A DNA stretch of 64,000 bases. Source: Streptomyces sp. NRRL B-1140 (GTDB lineage Bacteria > Actinomycetota > Actinomycetes > Streptomycetales > Streptomycetaceae). How positions within the stretch are numbered: position 1 is the stretch's first letter; each line of letters opens with the position of its first letter. Position numbers and translations under genes: made by a program. Below, one piece after another: positions 58,409 through 64,000 of this stretch. A model generated the notes under the pieces. That model worked only from the letters and a program-made list of their open reading frames with translations, was not told where the DNA came from and ran no database searches. The stretch is taken from contig NZ_LGEA01000100.1 in assembly GCF_001280065.1 (NCBI RefSeq), positions 1 to 64,000 on the forward strand, in the 5' to 3' direction.

Positions 58409-59164
58409 CTACGAGGACGGCAGCTGCTTGCCGTAGTCCACGGTCTCGTTCCTCTCCGGCTTCCTGAGCGAGAAGTCCTCTCCCCAGGCGGAGAAGGTGA
58501 GGGTTCCCGCCCCGCCGGCCCGCTCCAGGCGCAGCGGGTACGGCTTGCCCTCCAGGGAGACCTCCAGAGTGCCGCCGGAGCCCTTGTCACCGGTGACGCG
58601 GATGGTGCGGACGCCCGCCTCCTCGTCGTGGCCGTCCGTCGCGAGCGTCCCGTGCAGGGTCAGCAGACCGTCGAGGAGGAGAGCCTTGTCCGTGAAACCG
58701 CTGAACTTCTTGTACGCGGGATCGCCCTGCGGCACCTTCACGAACTTGCCGTCGAGCTTGGAGGCCGCCGCCGCGTCCGCCTTGCCGCTCCCGCCCCGGC
58801 CGCTGCCGTGAGTCCAGAACTCGGCGTCCGCCATGACGTAGAGCTGCTCGCCGATGCGCAGCAGCTTGAAGGTCGCGCCCTTGGCGGTGACCGAACCGTC
58901 ACCGCCGTCGTCCTTCAGCCGCATGTCGAGCGCGTACGTCCGCCCGCCGCTGACGACGTTGCCGTGCACCCGGACCGCGTCGGCGGCCTCGGCGGCCGAC
59001 CGGGTCTTGCCCTGGATCTTGGCGGCGGGGAGTCTGCCGACCCCGTTGGTGCCCTCGTTCGGATCCTCCGCACAGCCGGTGAGCACCGTTCCCGTCACGA
59101 GCAGGGCGCATGTCGCGCTCGCGAGCGCGGCACGGCGGCCACGGCTCTGGCGAATCGGAGTCAC
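58409..59164 (-). CDS. Lipoprotein, LppX/LprG-like
   Basis: 251 residues. Signal with LVTGTVLTGC lipobox (Cys about 31), mature domain of beta strands and helices (AAKIQGKTRSAAEAADAVRV, YALDMRLKDDGG, LLRIGEQLYVMADAEFW), similar to the LppX/LprAFG fold that binds lipids in mycobacteria. GTG start at 59162-59164 with GAGAGG about 11 nt upstream. Extracytoplasmic; ligand unknown. Confidence 0.82.
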   Translation of the reverse strand: MTPIRQSRGRRAALASATCALLVTGTVLTGCAEDPNEGTNGVGRLPAAKIQGKTRSAAEAADAVRVHGNVVSGGRTYALDMRLKDDGGDGSVTAKGATFKLLRIGEQLYVMADAEFWTHGSGRGGSGKADAAAASKLDGKFVKVPQGDPAYKKFSGFTDKALLLDGLLTLHGTLATDGHDEEAGVRTIRVTGDKGSGGTLEVSLEGKPYPLRLERAGGAGTLTFSAWGEDFSLRKPERNETVDYGKQLPSS

Positions 59165-59389
59165 AGGTGGGGCTGCCTCTCTGACGGGAGACCTGAACGG
59201 CGTACCGCAGGGTACCGGGGTCGTGCGGGCGGATCGGAGCCAGTCCGTCCGGACCGGCCGCCGACGCGCCACCGATCAGGACGGGCTAGCCTGAAGCCCA
59301 CCCGAGCGGGCAATTCGGAAGACACAGGCACAAAGAAAGCCCTCCACACAGGACCCACGAACCACCCCGCACGAAAAGGAGCCGCGGCC

Positions 59390-60673
59390 ATGGCAGCGGG
59401 CGCCCCCCGGATCTTCGTATCGCACCTCCAAGGTGTCGCCGTCTTCGACCCAGCCGGCGACCAGGTGGGGCGGGTGCGCGATCTGGTCGTCATGCTGCGG
59501 GTGGGGCAGCGGCCGCCGAGGCTGCTCGGCCTCGTCGTCGAACTCGCCACCCGCCGCCGTATCTTCCTGCCGATGACCCGGGTCACCGCCATCCAGTCCG
59601 GCCAGATCATCACCACCGGAGTGCTCAACGTCCGGCGTTTCGAGCAGCGGCCCACCGAGCGGCTGGTCTTCGGGGAGCTGCTGGACCGGCGCGTGACGCT
59701 CACCGAGACCGGCGAGGAGGTCACCGTCCTCGACCTGTCGGTGCATCAGCTGCCCGCCCGCCGGGAGTGGGAGATCGACCGGGTCTTCGTCCGCAAGGGC
59801 AGGAAGGGCAGTGCCTTCCGGCGGGCCAAGGGCGAGGCGCTGACCGTCGAGTGGACCGCCGTCACCGGCTTCTCCCTGGAGGAGCAGGGGCAGGGCGCCG
59901 AGAACCTGCTCGCCACCTTCGAGCAGCTGCGCCCGGCCGACCTGGCCAACGTCCTGCACCACCTCTCCGCCAAGCGCCGGGCCGAGGTCGCCGCCGCACT
60001 CGACGACGACCGGCTCGCCGATGTGCTGGAGGAGCTGCCGGAGGACGACCAGATCGAGATCCTCGGCAAGCTGAAGGAGGAGCGCGCGGCCGACGTCCTG
60101 GAGGCCATGGACCCGGACGACGCGGCCGACCTGCTGGGCGAGCTGCCCACGGACGAGCAGGAGCGGCTGCTGAGCCTGATGCAGCCCGGCGACGCGGCCG
60201 ACATGCGGCGCCTGATGTCGTACGAGGACCGCACGGCGGGCGGTCTGATGACCACCGAGCCGATCGTGCTGCGCCCGGACGCCACCGTCGCCGACGCCCT
60301 GGCCCGGGTCCGCAACCGCGACCTCTCCCCCGCCCTCGCCGCCCAGGTCTACGTCTGCCGGCCCCCGGACGAGACGCCGACCGGCAAGTACCTGGGCACG
60401 GTCCACTTCCAGCGGCTGCTGCGCGAGCCACCGCCGTCCCTGGTCAGCTCGATCGTGGACACCGATCTGCAGCCGCTCGACCCGGAGGCAGAGCTGCCGG
60501 CCATCGCCGGTTTCTTCGCCACGTACGACATGGTCGCCGCACCCGTCGTCGACGAGGCCGGGTCGCTGCTGGGCGCGGTCACCGTGGACGACGTGCTCGA
60601 CCACATGCTCCCGGAGGACTGGCGAGAGCAGGAGTTCCACCTGGACGAGGAGGTGGCGACCGATGGTTCCTGA
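59390..60673 (+). CDS. MgtE N-domain/CBS protein without membrane domain
   Basis: 427 residues. PRC-like barrel (1-170), then MgtE N-terminal superhelix (LLATFEQLRPADLANVLHHL, ALDDDRLADVLEELPEDDQI, DAADLLGELPTDEQERL) and a CBS pair ending VDDVLDHMLP. The usual MgtE transmembrane half is absent; instead the next gene, overlapping by 11 bp, encodes a DUF1003 membrane protein. It may be a Mg2+-sensing partner. ATG 59390 with AAAAGGAG 7 nt upstream. Confidence 0.88.
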   Translation: MAAGAPRIFVSHLQGVAVFDPAGDQVGRVRDLVVMLRVGQRPPRLLGLVVELATRRRIFLPMTRVTAIQSGQIITTGVLNVRRFEQRPTERLVFGELLDRRVTLTETGEEVTVLDLSVHQLPARREWEIDRVFVRKGRKGSAFRRAKGEALTVEWTAVTGFSLEEQGQGAENLLATFEQLRPADLANVLHHLSAKRRAEVAAALDDDRLADVLEELPEDDQIEILGKLKEERAADVLEAMDPDDAADLLGELPTDEQERLLSLMQPGDAADMRRLMSYEDRTAGGLMTTEPIVLRPDATVADALARVRNRDLSPALAAQVYVCRPPDETPTGKYLGTVHFQRLLREPPPSLVSSIVDTDLQPLDPEAELPAIAGFFATYDMVAAPVVDEAGSLLGAVTVDDVLDHMLPEDWREQEFHLDEEVATDGS

Positions 60674-61262
60674 GCGCGAGGGCCCGCGGGAGCGCACGCC
60701 GGCGGGCGCCACTGCCGCCTCCCGGCCCCGCACCACCCGCCTCGACCAGCCGCTGCCCCGCCGGCGCCGGTTCCTGCCCGAGTACGACCCGGAGGCCTTC
60801 GGGCGGCTGTCGGAACGCATCGCGCGCTTCCTGGGCACCGGGCGGTTCATCGTCTGGATGACGGTCGTCATCATCCTGTGGGTGGTCTGGAACAGCCTCG
60901 CCCCCGCCCACCTGCGGTTCGACGAGTACCCCTTCATCTTCCTGACGCTGATGCTGTCCCTCCAGGCCTCCTACGCCGCCCCGCTGATCCTGCTCGCCCA
61001 GAACCGGCAGGACGACCGGGACCGGGTCAACCTGGAGCAGGACCGCAAGCAGAACGAGCGGTCGATCGCCGACACCGAGTACCTGACGCGGGAGATCGCC
61101 GCCCTGCGCATCGGCCTGGGCGAGGTCGCCACCCGCGACTGGATCCGCTCGGAGCTGCAGGACATGGTCAAGGAGATGGAGGAACGGCAGAACGGACACC
61201 GTCACGACCCCGTCGTATTCCCGGCGGAACGGTCAGGCGGACGTGACGCAGACGACCGCTGA
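60663..61262 (+). CDS. DUF1003 membrane protein
   Basis: 199 residues. Basic N-terminus, RIARFLGTGRFIVWMTVVII then two membrane helices and a charged C-terminal coil (NRQDDRDRVNLEQDRKQNER). DUF1003 proteins are of unknown function, often beside Mg2+ genes. Overlaps the MgtE-like gene by 11 bp, so probably translated with it and acting as a complex. Confidence 0.9.
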   Translation: MVPEREGPRERTPAGATAASRPRTTRLDQPLPRRRRFLPEYDPEAFGRLSERIARFLGTGRFIVWMTVVIILWVVWNSLAPAHLRFDEYPFIFLTLMLSLQASYAAPLILLAQNRQDDRDRVNLEQDRKQNERSIADTEYLTREIAALRIGLGEVATRDWIRSELQDMVKEMEERQNGHRHDPVVFPAERSGGRDADDR

Positions 61263-61292
61263 GACGCTTTCCTACGCACCGGTACGGCGCCG

Positions 61293-61298
61293 TACCAT
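61293..61298 (+). promoter_or_regulatory. Predicted -10 element of mrp
   Basis: TACCAT, 6 nt before the ATG at 61305; suggests a leaderless mrp transcript despite closeness to the DUF1003 gene. Confidence 0.5.
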
Positions 61299-61304
61299 CG
61301 TCCT

Positions 61305-62438
61305 ATGGCTACGGAAGACGCGGTGCGCGAGGCACTGGCGACGGTGAACGACCCCGAGATCCACAAGCCCATCACCGAACTCGGGATGGTCAAGTCGGTG
61401 GAGATCGGCGCGGACGGTGCGGTCGCGGTCACCGTGTACCTCACGGTCTCGGGCTGCCCGATGCGGGAGACGATCACGCAGCGCGTGACGGACGCGGTCT
61501 CCGCGGTCGAGGGCGTCACCCGCGTCGACGTCACGCTCGACGTGATGAGCGACGAGCAGCGCAAGGAGCTGGCGTCCGCCCTGCGCGGCGGCCAGACCGA
61601 GCGCGAGGTCCCCTTCGCCAAGCCGGGCAGCCTGACCCGCGTCTACGCGGTCGCCTCCGGCAAGGGCGGCGTCGGCAAGTCCTCGGTGACGGTCAACCTG
61701 GCGGCCGCGATGGCGGCCGACGGCCTCAAGGTCGGTGTCGTCGACGCCGACATCTACGGCCACTCCGTACCGCGCATGCTGGGCGCCGACGGCCGTCCCA
61801 CCCAGGTCGAGAACATGATCATGCCGCCGTCGGCGAACGGCGTGAAGGTCATCTCCATCGGCATGTTCACCCCGGGCAACGCCCCCGTCGTCTGGCGCGG
61901 CCCGATGCTCCACCGCGCCCTGCAGCAGTTCCTGGCGGACGTGTACTGGGGCGACCTGGACGTCCTGCTCCTGGACCTGCCGCCCGGCACCGGCGACATC
62001 GCGATCTCCGTCGCGCAGCTGGTGCCGAACGCCGAGATCCTGGTCGTGACGACCCCGCAGCAGGCGGCGGCCGAGGTCGCCGAGCGCGCGGGCTCCATCG
62101 CCGTGCAGACCCACCAGAAGATCGTCGGCGTGGTCGAGAACATGTCCGGCCTGCCCTGCCCGCACTGCGACGAGATGGTCGACGTCTTCGGCACGGGCGG
62201 CGGCCAGCTGGTCGCCGACGGCCTGACCCGCACGACCGGCGCGACCGTCCCGGTCCTCGGCAGCATCCCGATCGACGTGCGCCTGCGCGAGGGCGGCGAC
62301 GAGGGCAAGCCGGTCGTCCTCACGGACCCCGACTCCCCGGCGGGCTCGGCCCTGCGGGCGATCGCGGGCAAGCTGGGCGGCCGCCAGCGAGGCCTGTCGG
62401 GCCTGTCGCTCGGTATCACTCCGAGGAACAAGTTCTGA
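61305..62438 (+). CDS. mrp: Fe-S cluster carrier ATPase Mrp/ApbC
   Basis: 377 residues. N-terminal DUF59 domain (ALATVNDPEIHKPITELGMV), then P-loop GKGGVGKS (119-126), DADIYGHSVPRMLG, DLPPGTGD and CPHC (about 285-288), the metal-binding pair. Transfers Fe-S clusters to apo-proteins. ATG 61305 with TACCAT 6 nt upstream. Followed by the dispersed repeat and a terminator. Confidence 0.94.
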   Translation: MATEDAVREALATVNDPEIHKPITELGMVKSVEIGADGAVAVTVYLTVSGCPMRETITQRVTDAVSAVEGVTRVDVTLDVMSDEQRKELASALRGGQTEREVPFAKPGSLTRVYAVASGKGGVGKSSVTVNLAAAMAADGLKVGVVDADIYGHSVPRMLGADGRPTQVENMIMPPSANGVKVISIGMFTPGNAPVVWRGPMLHRALQQFLADVYWGDLDVLLLDLPPGTGDIAISVAQLVPNAEILVVTTPQQAAAEVAERAGSIAVQTHQKIVGVVENMSGLPCPHCDEMVDVFGTGGGQLVADGLTRTTGATVPVLGSIPIDVRLREGGDEGKPVVLTDPDSPAGSALRAIAGKLGGRQRGLSGLSLGITPRNKF

Positions 62439-62448
62439 ACCGACCTCA

Positions 62449-62476
62449 GGGGCGCGGGGAACTGCGCGGGCAACCA
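62449..62476. repeat. Streptomyces dispersed intergenic motif, copy 2
   Basis: GGGGCGCGGGGAACTGCGCG followed by GGCAACCA, matching copy 1 at 53593 in its first 20 bp. It lies 11 nt after the mrp stop codon. Confidence 0.8.
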
Positions 62477-62520
62477 CGCACGACCCGCAGCCGCCCGCAC
62501 AGCGGAACCCCCACGGCGAT

Positions 62521-62545
62521 GGGGCGCCGAAACTCACGGCGCCCC
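62521..62545. terminator. Bidirectional terminator between mrp and hypothetical gene
   Basis: GGGGCGCC (62521-62528), loop GAAACTCAC, GGCGCCCC (62538-62545): 8-bp perfect stem between convergent genes. Confidence 0.75.
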
Positions 62546-62553
62546 GGGCGGAC

Positions 62554-63225
62554 TCACGCGTACGCGGCGATGTCCTTCACCACGGCGAAGCCGAGCCCGT
62601 ACGCACTCATGCCCCTGCCGTACGCGCCCACGTGGACACCCGCGGAAGTCGACCCGGCCAGCACCCAGCCGAACTCCGACTCCCGGTAGTGGAACGCCGT
62701 CGGCACCCCGTCCACGGGCAGCGACAGCGTCGACCAGTCGTCCCCGTCCAGGTCGTCCGCCAGCACCCACGCCGTCTCGGTCTGCTGCTCCAGCCAGTCG
62801 TCCCGCAGCGCGTGGTCCATCTGCCCGGGCCAGGTGAAGGACAGCAGTCCGACGCCCGCGAGCCACGCCGCGGAGGACACCGAGGTGGCCTCCAGGAGCC
62901 CCGTCCCGTCCGCCGTACGCCGTGAGGGATGCGCCGCCACCGTCACCACGACCGCGAACTTCTCCTTGGCGTCCTGATCGCTCCCGGCCGCATGTTCGTT
63001 GCGGATGGTGGGCTCGTCGCCGTGGCCGATCGACCCGTGTTCCACGGCCCCGTCGGCCGTCGTACCCACCTGCATCAGCCGGCGCGGCCCCGTGAAGGCC
63101 TCGTCGAGGCCGTACCACGGGAAGGGCGCACGCAGGTAGTCGTCGACCGTACGCCGGGCGAAGGGAGCCTGTTGCCCGCCCTCCGCGGCCGGCGTCTGCG
63201 CGACAGCCCGACTCGTCGTCTCCAT
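62554..63225 (-). CDS. Conserved actinomycete hypothetical protein
   Basis: 223 residues: VDDYLRAPFPWYGLDEAFTG, LLSFTWPGQMDHALRDDWLE and a C-terminus VHVGAYGRGMSAYGLGFAVV. Soluble, no motif of known function. ATG at 63223-63225 with GAGGAGG about 12 nt upstream. The 225-bp gap to tatB holds a TATGCT element near 63315 and nothing else clear. Confidence 0.78.
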   Translation of the reverse strand: METTSRAVAQTPAAEGGQQAPFARRTVDDYLRAPFPWYGLDEAFTGPRRLMQVGTTADGAVEHGSIGHGDEPTIRNEHAAGSDQDAKEKFAVVVTVAAHPSRRTADGTGLLEATSVSSAAWLAGVGLLSFTWPGQMDHALRDDWLEQQTETAWVLADDLDGDDWSTLSLPVDGVPTAFHYRESEFGWVLAGSTSAGVHVGAYGRGMSAYGLGFAVVKDIAAYA

Positions 63226-63450
63226 GTGCCCGGACGCCTCCTCGCTCTAGTCGGACCGCTACGGCCCGCCCCCCTTCGGGCGTACTCGTCACGGTCCGCA
63301 CAACAACTCGGCAGCATAGCCACACCGCTGCGAGCAGCAGGGAAACCGCCCGGCGCGTGGGCCGCACGGGCGCCCCGTTCAGGCCCTACACAGCCCGACC
63401 GGAGTATGAAACGCGTCACGCACCCGCGGCGTACGCCCCGGCCGTGTGCG

Positions 63451-63903
63451 TCAGGTGGCGTCGGCGTCGAAGGGCGGCCGGTCGTCCGGGCCGGGCGCCT
63501 CGGGCTTCTTCGTCATGTCGATGCGACCACCGGAGGAACCGGCGGAACCCGCGGACGACGAAGCGGAGGAGGTGTCGGAGTCACGGCTGTGGACGGCGTC
63601 GGTGACCTCGGCCATCTCCTTCTTCAGGTCGAAACCGTTGCGGATCTCCTTGAGCCCCAGATCCTCGTTGTCCAGCTGCTTGCGGATGAACGTCTTGGGG
63701 TTGAGGTCCTCGAACTCGAAGTCCTTGAACTCCGGGCCGAGTTCTTCCCGGATGTCGTTCTTGGCGCTCTCCGAGAACTCACGGATCTTCCGGATCGTGC
63801 GCGTCACGTCCTGGATGACCTTGGGGAGCTTGTCCGGACCGAAGACGAGCACGGCAAGGACGATGAGCGTCACCAGCTCGAGTGGTCCTATGTCATTGAA
63901 CAC
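63451..63903 (-). CDS. tatB: Sec-independent protein translocase subunit TatB
   Basis: 150 residues. One N-terminal membrane helix (IGPLELVTLIVLAVLVFGPD) with the FGPDKLP hinge, an amphipathic helix (KVIQDVTRTIRKIREFSESA), and a disordered Ser-rich tail. TatB binds twin-arginine signal peptides with TatC. GTG start at 63901-63903 with AGGAG 6 nt upstream. In streptomycetes and mycobacteria tatB lies beside htrA, which would be just beyond this edge. Confidence 0.92.
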   Translation of the reverse strand: MFNDIGPLELVTLIVLAVLVFGPDKLPKVIQDVTRTIRKIREFSESAKNDIREELGPEFKDFEFEDLNPKTFIRKQLDNEDLGLKEIRNGFDLKKEMAEVTDAVHSRDSDTSSASSSAGSAGSSGGRIDMTKKPEAPGPDDRPPFDADAT

Positions 63904-64000
63904 CTGAAGCTCCTAGCGATGTCCTCGGTCCTCGGCCCTCGTGGTCGGTGCGGGTCTTGCCGTGGTCCGGGCCGGATCCACGGTACCCGGCGATCCTGTC

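Overview
This window looks like the chromosomal core of a Streptomyces. Base composition is very GC-rich with strong third-position GC. GTG, TTG and one apparent CTG starts occur, and many genes have a TAnnnT -10 element 6-7 nt from the start codon. Marker families include WblC/WhiB7, mycoredoxin, AdnA/AdnB, UvrD2, DUF3107 and DUF3152. The common Streptomyces intergenic motif GGGGCGCGGGGAACTGCGCG occurs twice. I see no rRNA, tRNA, CRISPR, insertion sequence or prophage.

Layout. 1-4.5 kb: a truncated TerD gene, a YgjP-like metallopeptidase, a repeat-rich gap, then an E1-like (ThiF/TOMM) protein overlapping an ABC1 kinase. 4.5-6.1 kb: wblC with a long attenuated leader (uORF, hairpins, intrinsic terminator, WhiB7-type promoter) and a coupled small downstream gene. 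6.1-19.8 kb: DNA maintenance and redox genes (uvrD2, mycoredoxin, methyltransferase, nudC, M20 dipeptidase, adnB, adnA, alkyltransferase-like protein). 20-26 kb: a large kinase-like/flippase-like membrane protein and two tandem secreted S33 peptidases, the first frameshifted. 26-27.3 kb: moeZ. 27.3-32.2 kb: a four-gene set resembling a reduced Pel/galactosaminoglycan locus (Spherulin-4-like, sugar epimerase, membrane protein, PelF-type glycosyltransferase). 32.4-38.1 kb: a peptide-type ABC transporter headed by a leader peptide ending His-Cys-Cys.

38-49.7 kb: a DUF3152 protein, alpha/beta hydrolase, small acidic protein, TetR regulator, DUF3107 protein, small membrane protein, ferritin-like protein, rhlE with a repetitive basic tail, another hydrolase, a NYN-domain protein and a 50-residue protein. 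49.7-56.5 kb: a trypsin-like/alpha-beta hydrolase fusion, MarC, PHP phosphoesterase, DUF6758 protein, MFS transporter, SUFU-domain protein and a possible small leaderless gene. 56.7-64 kb: corA, a split-barrel-like protein, lipoprotein, soluble MgtE-N/CBS protein coupled to a DUF1003 membrane protein, mrp, a hypothetical gene and tatB.

From memory, gene order from the ABC1 kinase to rhlE follows Mycobacterium tuberculosis Rv3196-Rv3211, and corA to tatB follows Rv1239c-Rv1224. The peptidase pair, the Pel-like set, the ABC transporter and several enzymes appear to be Streptomyces insertions into this backbone. The most notable features are the wblC attenuator, the Pel-like set, the Cys-leader transporter, the protease/hydrolase fusion, the frameshifted peptidase and the CTG start of rhlE.
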